The notes beneath the pieces are model-generated. The model was not told where the DNA came from, did not search any database, and worked only from the letters and a program-made list of their open reading frames with translations. A stretch of 34,295 nt of DNA, taken from positions 1 through 34,295 of the forward strand of contig CAZQXS010000028.1 of assembly GCA_964597275.1 (NCBI GenBank), in the 5' to 3' direction. The position numbers were made by a program, and so were the translations under genes. Each line of letters begins with the position of its first letter. Position 1 is the stretch's first letter. Positions 14,526 to 22,677 of the stretch are shown here, piece after piece. This DNA is from UBA8110 sp964597275 (lineage in GTDB: Bacteria > SAR324 > NAC60-12).

Positions 14526-15665
14526 TCAGCGCTTGATGGCGACCACAAAGGTGCCTTCAAAGCGTTTGTCCTTTTGGATCAACAGGCGTTTGAGGGCTTC
14601 CGCCTCCTTTTTGGAGGAAAAGCCGCCTGCACGGATTTTCTTGTAGCGGATCTTCTGGTCCGCCCGTTGTGCCTCAAAGATGACATTGCTGCCATAGGCT
14701 TGGTTGAGGTAGGTCTTCACGCGGTTGGCCTTGTCCAAGTCCGGATACAGCCCCAGCGAAACGACATACCCCCGCTTGGTGGCCTTGCGATACGCCACTC
14801 CGACGAGGCGGCTTTCCTTGTTGATGTGTTCCACCAACTGCGCGGCGTCTTCCTCCCTCAGCGTGTTGGCCGTGACAATCTCCGTCATCGGCGTGCTTTC
14901 TGTCGCAGACTCCACTTTGGCGGCATAGCCGAAGCGCTTGAGCAGGAACTGGTAGTCCTCCACACACTCCTTGTGGATGCAGTTCGCCACCTGCACGAAG
15001 TACCGCTTGCGGGGTTTGGGCTTGGGTTTGGGCTTGGGCGGCGCAGGCTCCGGCTCAAAGGTCGGCTCCGGCGCAGGCTCCGCCACGGGAGCGGCGGGAA
15101 GCATCGGCTCAAGGATGGGCGCTTCCAGCACCACCTGTTCGGGAATGGGCGGTTCGTCCGGCGTGTTCAGCAGCATGAGCAAAACCACGGTGATCGCCCC
15201 CAACACCATGCCCACCACGGCTGCGATGATCGCCGGGATCAGCAGGGGCTTCATGCGCTTGTCGCCCGCTGCGGCCTTCTTCTTCTCTTTTTTCTTTTTC
15301 TTTTCCTTGGCGGGTTTTTCGTCCTCGTCGCCCATTGCAACGGCGGTCGCGGCGGCGGCTCCTGCCGCAGCCCCCATGTCGGAGTCGGAATCGAAGTCGT
15401 CCTCCTCCGGCTCGTCCATTTCCTCCAGATCGTCCTCCGCTTCCGCAGCCGGAGCCGGGGCTTCGTCTAGGTCGTCCTCGGCCTCGGGTTCGGGTTCCGC
15501 TTCCTGGACTTCAAGGTCGTCAATTGTGGAGAGGTCTTCAAAGAAGGAATCGAGTTCGCTGTCGCCCTCGTCTCCCTCGCCTTCCATGAAGCTGTCGAGT
15601 TGATCTCCGAAATCGTCTCCGAAATCGTCAAGCCCCTCTAGGCCTTCCATTTCTTCGTCTGCCAT
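14526..15665 (-). CDS. Single-pass membrane protein with SPOR-like C-terminal domain
   Basis: A 379-aa protein with four clear zones. Residues 1-115 are extremely acidic (Asp/Glu rich, as in MADEEMEGLEGLDDFGDDFG). Residues 117-139 are lysine-rich (EKKKKKEKKK). A membrane helix follows at about 140-166. Residues 170-220 form a Pro/Glu then Pro/Lys spacer that could span the periplasm. The C-terminus has SPOR-type segments, RKRYFVQVANCIHKE with YQFLLKRFGYAAKVE, and a second copy around RGYVVSLGLYPDLDKANRVK. SPOR domains bind denuded peptidoglycan at division sites, so a role in septation or wall maintenance is likely. The acidic tail would be cytoplasmic. The start at 15665 is probable; an ATG five codons later is possible. 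Confidence 0.82.
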   Translation of the reverse strand: MADEEMEGLEGLDDFGDDFGDQLDSFMEGEGDEGDSELDSFFEDLSTIDDLEVQEAEPEPEAEDDLDEAPAPAAEAEDDLEEMDEPEEDDFDSDSDMGAAAGAAAATAVAMGDEDEKPAKEKKKKKEKKKAAAGDKRMKPLLIPAIIAAVVGMVLGAITVVLLMLLNTPDEPPIPEQVVLEAPILEPMLPAAPVAEPAPEPTFEPEPAPPKPKPKPKPRKRYFVQVANCIHKECVEDYQFLLKRFGYAAKVESATESTPMTEIVTANTLREEDAAQLVEHINKESRLVGVAYRKATKRGYVVSLGLYPDLDKANRVKTYLNQAYGSNVIFEAQRADQKIRYKKIRAGGFSSKKEAEALKRLLIQKDKRFEGTFVVAIKR

Positions 15666-15779
15666 GCCTTAAATTCAATGCGCGAGTTTCTGCGGAGCCG
15701 TCCGGATGAAGATGGCGTGCGTGCCGTGCGTGGCGCTATTTTCCCGAAAACCGGCGGGGAATACGTCCGCCTTCGAGAG

Positions 15780-16553
15780 TTAAACGTTGCGTAAATGGAT
15801 ACGGGATAAACCCTGCAATGTCAAATCATCCCTGTGAATCAGTTTGGGCAACGCCGGAATCAAGCGGGGAATCAGCCCTCCCGTGGCGATAATTTTTGGC
15901 TCCGGAGAGCCGATTTCCAGCAGTTCGTCGCGGATGCGGTCCAGCAGCGTGGTGATCATCGCGGCGTGGCCGTGGAGCAGCCCGGATTGGATGCTGGTGG
16001 CCGTGTTGCGGCCAATCACCTTTTCGGGCAATTCCAGGTTCACCTGATGCAATTGGGCTGCACGGGAGAACAGCGCCTCCGCCGAAATCCCCAAGCCTGG
16101 GCAAATGATGCCTCCCAGATAGTCGCCCTGTTCCGTGACCACCTCCAGCTTGGTCGCCGTGCCGCAATCAATCACCACCAGCGCAGTGCCGTACTCCAAA
16201 TACGCGGCAACGGCATTGGCGATGCGGTCCTGCCCCACCAGCTCCGGGGCATCGGTTTTGATGCGAACGCCCAAGTCCAGATCGTGCCGCACAATCAGCG
16301 GGGCAATGCCTGTGAGGTGCTGGACCAGTCCTTGGAACACAAACGTCAGCTTGGGCACCACGGACCCCAGCACGACCCCGCCAAACTGCTTGGGCTGAAA
16401 CCCGTCGGACGCCATCAGGTTGCGGATGAGCATCAGGTACTCGTCTGGACTGCCGTCCGAATCGGAGTGCAGCCGCCAACTGTGCAGCAACTTCCCGGAG
16501 TCGAAGGCTCCAATGACGATGTTGCTGTTGCCGATGTCAAATGCCAGAATCAT
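15780..16553 (-). CDS. coaX: Type III pantothenate kinase
   Basis: A 257-aa member of the ASKHA-fold CoaX family, which phosphorylates pantothenate in the first step of coenzyme A synthesis. The family motifs are visible: DIGNSNIVIGAF at the N-terminus, the DAPELVGQDRIANAVAA segment, DCGTATKLEVV, GGIICPGLGIS and IIATGGLIPRL. Length is typical. The ATG at 16553 is chosen because the frame before it overlaps birA and lacks family sequence; it overlaps the birA stop by 4 bp (ATGA), implying translational coupling. birA-coaX pairing is common in bacteria. CoaX enzymes are insensitive to CoA feedback, in contrast to type I kinases. Confidence 0.95.
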   Translation of the reverse strand: MILAFDIGNSNIVIGAFDSGKLLHSWRLHSDSDGSPDEYLMLIRNLMASDGFQPKQFGGVVLGSVVPKLTFVFQGLVQHLTGIAPLIVRHDLDLGVRIKTDAPELVGQDRIANAVAAYLEYGTALVVIDCGTATKLEVVTEQGDYLGGIICPGLGISAEALFSRAAQLHQVNLELPEKVIGRNTATSIQSGLLHGHAAMITTLLDRIRDELLEIGSPEPKIIATGGLIPRLIPALPKLIHRDDLTLQGLSRIHLRNV

Positions 16554-17329
16554 GCGTCTGGATTGCTCCATTCCACGTCTCCGGAGAGGTGCGAAACCAC
16601 CCCTCCTCTGCCCACTTCCAAAAGTAACGCACCTTCCGGGCCAATTCCGGCAACCTTTCCGGTTTTCCAGCCCCCTTGCTGTTGGACCCGCACCGACTGC
16701 CCCAGCATTCTGGAACGCCGCAGCCACTCATCGCGCAGCGGGGCTGCACCGATTTTTCGGAACTCTCCGTCCACTCCGGCAAACGCTCGCAGCACTTGGG
16801 GCAGCAGCGTTTCCGGAGTCACCTCTCCACCGCTGGCCTCAACCGTCGTGATCAACCCCCGGAGTTCTGCGGGAAACTCATGGGGATGTCCCAGCACGTT
16901 GATGCCGATGCCGAGAATGAGCACGGAGCGGCGGGCTTGCTCGGCCCACACGCTTTCTGCGAGAATCCCGCACACCTTGCGGTTGCCAATCAGCACATCG
17001 TTGGGCCACTTCAAGCGGGGAGCAGTGCCGAATGCTTCCAGACTCCGCGCCACGGCGATTCCCGCCCAAAGCGCGTAGAGCGGCAGTTGCGCCTGCGGGC
17101 ACTCCGGGTGGATCACCAGCGAAAACGTGAGATTCTTTCCCGGAGACGACCAGTACGAGCGTCCCATGCGTCCGCGCCCTGCCGTCTGGTACGAGGTGCC
17201 CACCACCTGCCCCGACGTTTCCAGCAGTTCGGGATGCTCCTTCAGGTAGGTGTTCGTCGAGGGCAGTTCCCGGAACCAGCGCACGGGATGGCCCTCCAGC
17301 ACAAACTCGTCAAATGCCCTCCTTGCCAA
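16550..17329 (-). CDS. birA: Biotin--[acetyl-CoA carboxylase] ligase, monofunctional
   Basis: A 259-aa biotin protein ligase that makes biotinyl-AMP and attaches biotin to carboxylase carrier proteins. The biotinyl-AMP loop GRGRMGRSYWSSP, KWPNDVLIGNRKVCGIL and the LGIGINV segment are present. There is no N-terminal helix-turn-helix, so it is a class I ligase without repressor function. The start is uncertain: the TTG at 17329 gives the full N-terminus and is preceded by AGGGGA, six bases after the gspK-like stop. A strong AAGGAGG lies just inside this start and may mean a non-standard or later start. It overlaps coaX by 4 bp downstream. Confidence 0.93.
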   Translation of the reverse strand: MARRAFDEFVLEGHPVRWFRELPSTNTYLKEHPELLETSGQVVGTSYQTAGRGRMGRSYWSSPGKNLTFSLVIHPECPQAQLPLYALWAGIAVARSLEAFGTAPRLKWPNDVLIGNRKVCGILAESVWAEQARRSVLILGIGINVLGHPHEFPAELRGLITTVEASGGEVTPETLLPQVLRAFAGVDGEFRKIGAAPLRDEWLRRSRMLGQSVRVQQQGGWKTGKVAGIGPEGALLLEVGRGGVVSHLSGDVEWSNPDA

Positions 17330-17335
17330 AATCCC

Positions 17336-18544
17336 CTACCTCAGCGTGAATTCGTGGATGGTCAACTTTTCCACCGTTCCATCATCCTTCCGATCCACCG
17401 ACACCACCGCCCGCACCTCGGCTTGCACACCGTCCACCTCGGCTTTGAGGCGGATGTCGTACCATCCGCTATAGTAGAGGAAAAAATCATCCGCCACCAC
17501 AGGCAAACCCTGTGTGGAGGGTGAGGACTCCAACTTCTGGCTGATGTCATTTTTGTGCTTATACTCGTCTCCGCTCTCCCTCGCCAGTTTGGAGCGGGCC
17601 AGCACTTCCCCAATCTCCTGCGAGCGTTCCAGAAACTTGTATTTCGAACTGCCAATATCCTCGGAGTTGCGCTGCCGATCTATGAAGCGTTGAATTTCCT
17701 CTGCGTCTGCCAAGTTGACGTTGATGCGTGAGGCACCCTGGTCGTTTTGGGAAAGCGAATCCCCCAGAACCCCTACCGCATGAACTGTGAAGTGCTTGTT
17801 CCACGCAAGTTGCTTGATTTCCTCTTCGGGAAGATACGCTCCGACGACGAGGGCAGCCTCCTTCAAATCGTCAAACAGGGTGTTTTTGGGAGCAACCCCA
17901 CCCAACTCGATGCCCTGAAATCCCTGTTCGTTTCCCCCCAGAGGGTGCCTTTCCTCGTCCTTGTCAATCCAATCGTGGAGCAACGCATACATCGGTTGGG
18001 AGAGAGTCGGCAGGAGTTGGTACTCATCTTCCAGCAATGTACTGAACTCTTGTTGGATTTTGTTCTCCGCAGGGGTTCCGGGGTCGGTGTCCAGACGGTT
18101 GAGGTTGAAGAGGTGATCAATGGGCCGGACGTAGGGGGTATAGAAAATCGCGTTGGGGAAGCTTTCGGCAAGCCCGGGAGCGGCATAGCTGATCAACTCC
18201 GGGGGCAGTCCAAGGGGACGGGGCGGATTCAAAACCGTGTAGTTCGCTTTGGTGAGATCATTCACAAAATCTATGAACACCCGAAGCTGCTCGAAAAACT
18301 CAACCTCCCGCAACGGCTTGCGACCCGGAGGGCGCCCTTCCAGTCCCACCAGCACGGCCTTGAAGAGTGACTTGACAGCGTTGCGGGCTTGGAAGGAGGC
18401 TTGGAAGTTTTGCAGGCTACGGGTTTCGAGAGAAGTCTCGAAGGTGAATTCCGTGAGGAAGACCGCGAGCAGGGCGAGGACGACGAGAGTGACAAGCAGG
18501 GCGATCCCGGCACGGGGCCGAGGACGGGGGGCGTGGGTGGCCAA
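17336..18544 (-). CDS. gspK: Type II secretion minor pseudopilin, GspK-like
   Basis: About 402 aa from a TTG at 18544. The N-terminus is a short basic leader (RPRPRAG) followed by IALLVTLVVLALLAVFLTEF, a prepilin-type cleavage site and hydrophobic helix. The body is large and mostly hydrophilic, as in GspK, with the INVNLADAEEIQRFID segment typical of the family. GspK caps the tip of the type II secretion pseudopilus. The longer open frame (to 18742) overlaps nrdJ and reads as non-protein sequence, so it is discounted; no good ribosome-binding site is visible at the TTG. No other gsp genes are adjacent: nrdJ lies upstream and birA follows six bases downstream. Either the cluster is elsewhere or this is an orphan. 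Confidence 0.75.
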   Translation of the reverse strand: MATHAPRPRPRAGIALLVTLVVLALLAVFLTEFTFETSLETRSLQNFQASFQARNAVKSLFKAVLVGLEGRPPGRKPLREVEFFEQLRVFIDFVNDLTKANYTVLNPPRPLGLPPELISYAAPGLAESFPNAIFYTPYVRPIDHLFNLNRLDTDPGTPAENKIQQEFSTLLEDEYQLLPTLSQPMYALLHDWIDKDEERHPLGGNEQGFQGIELGGVAPKNTLFDDLKEAALVVGAYLPEEEIKQLAWNKHFTVHAVGVLGDSLSQNDQGASRINVNLADAEEIQRFIDRQRNSEDIGSSKYKFLERSQEIGEVLARSKLARESGDEYKHKNDISQKLESSPSTQGLPVVADDFFLYYSGWYDIRLKAEVDGVQAEVRAVVSVDRKDDGTVEKLTIHEFTLR

Positions 18545-18551
18545 GCGGGAG

Positions 18552-18574
18552 TCCGGGGGCGCAGTGCCCCCGGA
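18552..18574 (-). terminator. Strong hairpin between nrdJ and gspK-like gene
   Basis: TCCGGGGGC and GCCCCCGGA form a perfect 9-bp stem with a 5-base loop, starting 8 bases after the nrdJ stop. It is very GC-rich but has no T-run after it on the minus strand, so it could be a weak terminator, an mRNA 3'-end stabiliser, or a dispersed palindrome. It also occupies the region where the gspK-like gene would need its ribosome-binding site. Confidence 0.5.
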
Positions 18575-18582
18575 GCGTGGCC

Positions 18583-21500
18583 TCAGGAGCAGCCGCTGGT
18601 GGCCCCGCAGGATGCGCATTTCAGGCAGGATCCGTTGCGGACCATCGTGAACTGGCCGCAGGTGGTGCAGGACTCGCCCTCGTAGCCCTTCATGCGGGCT
18701 TCCTGCACGAGGTCGGCTTGCGAACGCTCCACCGTCTGCCACGCCGCTCCCCCGCTTTCATCCGCATAGCTCACCTCGGCGGCACGACCTGCCTCCAGCA
18801 CGGCGACATCCACCCTCTCAAAGCTGGAGCCGCCAAAGTCCGCCGCCGCAAAGCTGGAGTCGTCCTGCTCCTCAAGGAACTTTTGGGACTCCTGTGTGCT
18901 GAGCGTGCGTTCTGCAACCACCTGCTCCCCCTCAAACTCCGGCTCGTTCTGGCCCTTGAGGTGGGTTTCGCTGGCCTGCAGGTCGTCCGGGGAGACGTGC
19001 GCGAGGTCGTGGCGTCCGAGGTAGTTGATGGCGAGTTCCCGGAAGATGTAGTCAATGATGGACGTGCTCATCTTGATGGTGTCGTTGCCCTGCACCATGC
19101 CGTTCGGCTCAAAGCGCGTGAACACGAAAGCCTCCACGAATTCCTCCAGCGGAACCCCGTGCTGCAAGCCTAGCGAAACCGCAATGGCGAAGCAGTTCAT
19201 CAGGCTCCGGAAGGCCGCGCCCTCCTTGTGCATGTCCACAAAGATTTCGCCGAGCGTGCCGTCTCCGTAGTCTCCGGTGCGCAAGTAGAGCTTGTGTCCG
19301 CCGATGATCGCCTTCTGCGTGTAGCCCTTGCGGCGGTGCGGCAGGCGGCGGCGCTTGGCGAGGTAGCGGTGGATGATTTTTTCCGCAACTCGCACCTGCG
19401 GAGACTGCGCGGGCAGCAAGTCCTCGTCCTCCAAATCGTCCCACAACTCATCCGCCAGTCCGGTGTTGAGCGGCTGGCTGAGCTTGGAGCCGTCGCGGTA
19501 GAGCGCGTTGCACTTGAGCGCAAGCTTCCACGACATCAGGTAAGCCTCCTTGATGTCCGTAATGTCGGCGTGGCTCGGCAGGTTGATCGTCTTCGAGATG
19601 GATCCGGAAATGAACGGCTGGGCCGACGCCATCATGCGGATGTGCGCCTCCGGAGCGATGTAGCGCTGTCCGCGCTTGCCGCACTTGTTGGCGCAGTCGA
19701 ACACCGAGTAGTGCTCCGGCTTGAGGTGCGGAGCGCCCTCAATGGTCATGGAACCACAAATCGCATCGTTCGCAGCCTCGATTTCCTTGTCGCTGAAGCC
19801 GAGGTGCTTGAGCAGGCTGAACTGATAATCGCTCAACTGATCCTCGTTGAGCCCCAATCCGTGCTTGCAGAACTCGTCGCCCAGCGTCCAGCGATTGAAG
19901 ACGAAGGAGATGTCGAATGCCGCCGGAAGCTGCGCTTCCACGTTGGCCAACGCCTCGTCCGTGAAGCCCTTCTCGCGCAGGACTTCGGAGTTGATGCACG
20001 GAGTACCCTTGAGCGTGCCGCGTCCCTTGACGTAGTGAACGATGTCCTGCACCTCGGACTCTTCGTAACCGAGCCTGCGCAGGGCGGGAGGAATGGACTG
20101 GTTGATGATCTTGAAGTAGCCGCCTCCGGCGAGCTTTTTGAACTTCACGAGCGCGAAGTCCGGCTCGATCCCGGTGGTGTCGCAGTCCATCAGCAAGCCG
20201 ATGGTCCCGGTCGGCGCGATCACCGTGACCTGCGCGTTGCGGAAGCCGTGCTTTTCCCCCAGCTTGAGGGCACGGTCGGAATCCTCTTGCGCGGCTTTCA
20301 GCAAGTCCGGCGGACAGTGCTGGCTGTCAATGCCCATCGGCTTCATCAGCAAGCCCTCGTACTCGCTGTCCGCCACCCGGAAGGCGGCGCGGCGGTGGTT
20401 GCGCAGGACGCGGAGCATGGATTCGCGGTTGCGCTCGTAGCCGGGAAACGAGCCGAGTTCCTTGGACATCTCCGCCGAGGTCGAGTAGGAGGTCATGTGC
20501 ATGATGGACGTGATCGCCCCGCAAATGGCCAGTGCCTGTGGCGAGTCGTAGGAAATGCCGTTGACCATCAGGTAGGTGCCGAGGTTGGCGTAGCCCAAGC
20601 CGAGCGTGCGGAACTCGTAGGAGAGTTCGGCGATGCGCTTGCTGGGGAACTGCGCCATCAGTACGCTGATTTCCAGCACAATCGTCCACAGCCGGGTGCC
20701 GTGGCGGAATTTTTCGATGTCCAAATCCCCGCTTGCCGCATCCCGGAACTGGAGCAGGTTCAGCGACGCCAGATTGCAGGCCGTATCGTCAAGAAACATG
20801 TACTCACTGCACGGGTTCGAGGCGCGGATGGGGCCGTCGGTCGGGCAGGTGTGCCACTCGTTGATGGTGCTGTCGAACTGCACCCCCGGATCGGCGGAGG
20901 CCCATGCGGCGTAGGTGATCTGCTCCCAAAGCTCCTGCGCCCGCAGCACTTTGCAGGGTTGCGCGTCACGCTCTCCGTTGGCGGCTTTCACCTTCTCCGT
21001 CCGCCAGTAGAGCGGCCAGTCTCCGTCCGACTCCACGGCCTGCATGAACTCGTTGCTCACGCGGATGGAGTTGTTGGCGTTCTGCCCGGAAACGGTCTGG
21101 TAGGCTTCGGAATTCCAGTCGGTGTCGTACTCGTCAAAGGCGACGCTGGTGTAGCCCTGCTTGGCAAGGTGGATGATGCGCTCGACGTAGCTGAAGGGCA
21201 TCTGTGACCGTTGTGCGGCCTTGACCACCTTGCGGAGGTCGCGGTTCTTCTTCGGATCGAACTTTTCCGCATCGTCGCTCCAGCCGTGAATGGCGGCAAA
21301 GAGTTCGTTGATCAACTCCCGGAGTTTCTTCGATCCGGCCACGAGGGCGGCGACCTTTTGCTCCTCCTTGACCTTCCAGTTGACGAACTTCTCGATGTCC
21401 GGGTGATCCACATCGAGGCAGACCATCTTCGCGGCGCGGCGCGTGGTGCCGCCAGACTTGATCGAGCCGGCAGCGGTGTCGCCGATCTTGAGGAAGGACA

Positions 21501-22263
21501 TCAGCCCGGAGGAAACCCCGCCGCCCGAAAGCGGTTCGGCGTCACCCCGCAGGTCGGAGAAGTTCGATCCCGTTCCGGAGCCGTACTTGAAGAGCCGCGC
21601 CTCACGGGTCCACAAGTCCATGATGCCACCTTCGCGCACCAAGTCGTCGCTCACGGACTGAATGAAACACGCATGCGGCTGAGGATGCGTGTAGGCATCC
21701 TCGGAGCGCGTGACCTTGCCCGTTACGGGATCAACGTAGTGGTGGCCCTGTGCGGGGCCGGAAAGGCCGTAGGCCCAACTGTGTCCGGTGTTGAACCACT
21801 GCGGCGAATTCGGCGCGGTCATCTGGTTGGCCAGCATGTGGCACAACTCGTCGTAAAACGCCTTGGCGTCCGCTTCGGTGTCGAAGTAGTCGTGCTTGAA
21901 GCCCCAGTAGGTCCAGCAGCCGGAAAGCCGATGGAAGACCTCGCGGGCATCCGTTTCGGAGGTGGTGCGCTCGTCGGCAGAAAGTTTGGACTGCTTGGAC
22001 TGATCGGGAAGCGAGGCCTGAAGCCAGGACGGGATGCCCTTTTCCTTGGCGGGTTTGCGGTGCTTGGGGATGCCTGCTTTGCGGAAATACTTCTGGGCCA
22101 TGATGTCCGTGGCCACCTGCGACCACTGCTTGGGCACCACCACCTTGTCCCACTTGGAAACCACGGTTCCGTCGGGATTGCGGATCACCGACTCGCGGGT
22201 TTCAAACTCCAATCCCTGATAAGGACTTTCACCCTCCGTGGTGAAGCGTCGCTGGATTTTCAT
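18583..22263 (-). CDS. nrdJ: Vitamin B12-dependent (class II) ribonucleotide reductase
   Basis: A 1226-aa adenosylcobalamin-dependent enzyme that reduces ribonucleotides to deoxyribonucleotides with or without oxygen. The catalytic core shows Cys199 (HACFIQSV), the finger-loop NxCxE motif as Asn483-Pro-Cys485-Ser-Glu487, and Cys496 (DDTACNLAS), the likely redox partner of Cys199. The C-terminus has a cysteine cluster (CTTCGQF, then CLKCASCGATSGCS) that may bind zinc and carry the redox-active cysteines used for re-reduction. The ATG at 22263 opens MKIQRRFTTEG; 20 further upstream codons in frame look non-coding. Length is typical of the long NrdJ form. No cobalamin riboswitch or NrdR box was recognised upstream, but I could only look by eye. 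Confidence 0.95.
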   Translation of the reverse strand: MKIQRRFTTEGESPYQGLEFETRESVIRNPDGTVVSKWDKVVVPKQWSQVATDIMAQKYFRKAGIPKHRKPAKEKGIPSWLQASLPDQSKQSKLSADERTTSETDAREVFHRLSGCWTYWGFKHDYFDTEADAKAFYDELCHMLANQMTAPNSPQWFNTGHSWAYGLSGPAQGHHYVDPVTGKVTRSEDAYTHPQPHACFIQSVSDDLVREGGIMDLWTREARLFKYGSGTGSNFSDLRGDAEPLSGGGVSSGLMSFLKIGDTAAGSIKSGGTTRRAAKMVCLDVDHPDIEKFVNWKVKEEQKVAALVAGSKKLRELINELFAAIHGWSDDAEKFDPKKNRDLRKVVKAAQRSQMPFSYVERIIHLAKQGYTSVAFDEYDTDWNSEAYQTVSGQNANNSIRVSNEFMQAVESDGDWPLYWRTEKVKAANGERDAQPCKVLRAQELWEQITYAAWASADPGVQFDSTINEWHTCPTDGPIRASNPCSEYMFLDDTACNLASLNLLQFRDAASGDLDIEKFRHGTRLWTIVLEISVLMAQFPSKRIAELSYEFRTLGLGYANLGTYLMVNGISYDSPQALAICGAITSIMHMTSYSTSAEMSKELGSFPGYERNRESMLRVLRNHRRAAFRVADSEYEGLLMKPMGIDSQHCPPDLLKAAQEDSDRALKLGEKHGFRNAQVTVIAPTGTIGLLMDCDTTGIEPDFALVKFKKLAGGGYFKIINQSIPPALRRLGYEESEVQDIVHYVKGRGTLKGTPCINSEVLREKGFTDEALANVEAQLPAAFDISFVFNRWTLGDEFCKHGLGLNEDQLSDYQFSLLKHLGFSDKEIEAANDAICGSMTIEGAPHLKPEHYSVFDCANKCGKRGQRYIAPEAHIRMMASAQPFISGSISKTINLPSHADITDIKEAYLMSWKLALKCNALYRDGSKLSQPLNTGLADELWDDLEDEDLLPAQSPQVRVAEKIIHRYLAKRRRLPHRRKGYTQKAIIGGHKLYLRTGDYGDGTLGEIFVDMHKEGAAFRSLMNCFAIAVSLGLQHGVPLEEFVEAFVFTRFEPNGMVQGNDTIKMSTSIIDYIFRELAINYLGRHDLAHVSPDDLQASETHLKGQNEPEFEGEQVVAERTLSTQESQKFLEEQDDSSFAAADFGGSSFERVDVAVLEAGRAAEVSYADESGGAAWQTVERSQADLVQEARMKGYEGESCTTCGQFTMVRNGSCLKCASCGATSGCS

Positions 22264-22677
22264 GGCTGCATCTCTGTCAAAAAATAGCAAAAAAGACCCA
22301 AGCCCTTGCCGTCCTTGGCGCACGCTTCAGTCCATTGAAGTGGGATTCCCGTGATTCGTTTGGCAAGTCCGCACCAAGGATGCGTCGTGCATCCCGTGAA
22401 CTGGCGGAAGTGGTGCAAAGGGTGCCTAAAAACGCCCGGACCTGCCGAATCCGCAGAGGAGATTGTCTTTCAACTCCCGAGGTGTCGGGGAGAGTGTTAA
22501 GCTATTCCAGTAAGGGCCAGAAATCAACCGGAAAGATTTTCAGTCATTTCAACCCGAACAATGGAATCACTTGAAATCACAGCATAAAATTTTTCACGAA
22601 AACTTTCAAACTTTCCTCGAATTGAGAATTTCCACTGGCAAATAATGCCGGGGTCGCTCTTGCAAGCCACGTTCCTT
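22264..22677. other. Divergent intergenic region between nrdJ and the hemW-like gene
   Basis: About 410 bp without a credible gene; a 79-codon frame at 22335-22574 starts at TTG and has no family resemblance. Features seen: two A6 runs at 22279-22284 and 22289-22294, exactly 10 bp apart, just upstream of nrdJ; a perfect 6-bp palindrome at 22378-22394 (GGATGC/GCATCC); and an imperfect hairpin near 22469-22490. The right half is AT-rich, as expected for promoters. It should hold the nrdJ promoter and that of the plus-strand gene, but I could not assign -35/-10 boxes with confidence. Confidence 0.5.

Noticed and set aside
14960..15340. Lysine/proline and Asp/Glu codon runs as a possible repeat array
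   Set aside because: They are low-complexity protein zones of the SPOR protein, not tandem DNA repeats or CRISPR units.
19228..21207. 659-codon plus-strand frame antisense to nrdJ
   Set aside because: GC-rich third positions in nrdJ keep this antisense frame open; the translation is rich in Val, Arg and His without motifs.
22335..22574. 79-codon plus-strand frame in the nrdJ-hemW spacer
   Set aside because: TTG start, no ribosome-binding site seen, composition unlike the coding genes; more likely a chance frame.
22264..22677. Possible cobalamin riboswitch or NrdR box upstream of nrdJ
   Set aside because: No B12-box-like core or NrdR palindrome could be recognised by eye; a covariance-model search would be needed to exclude it.
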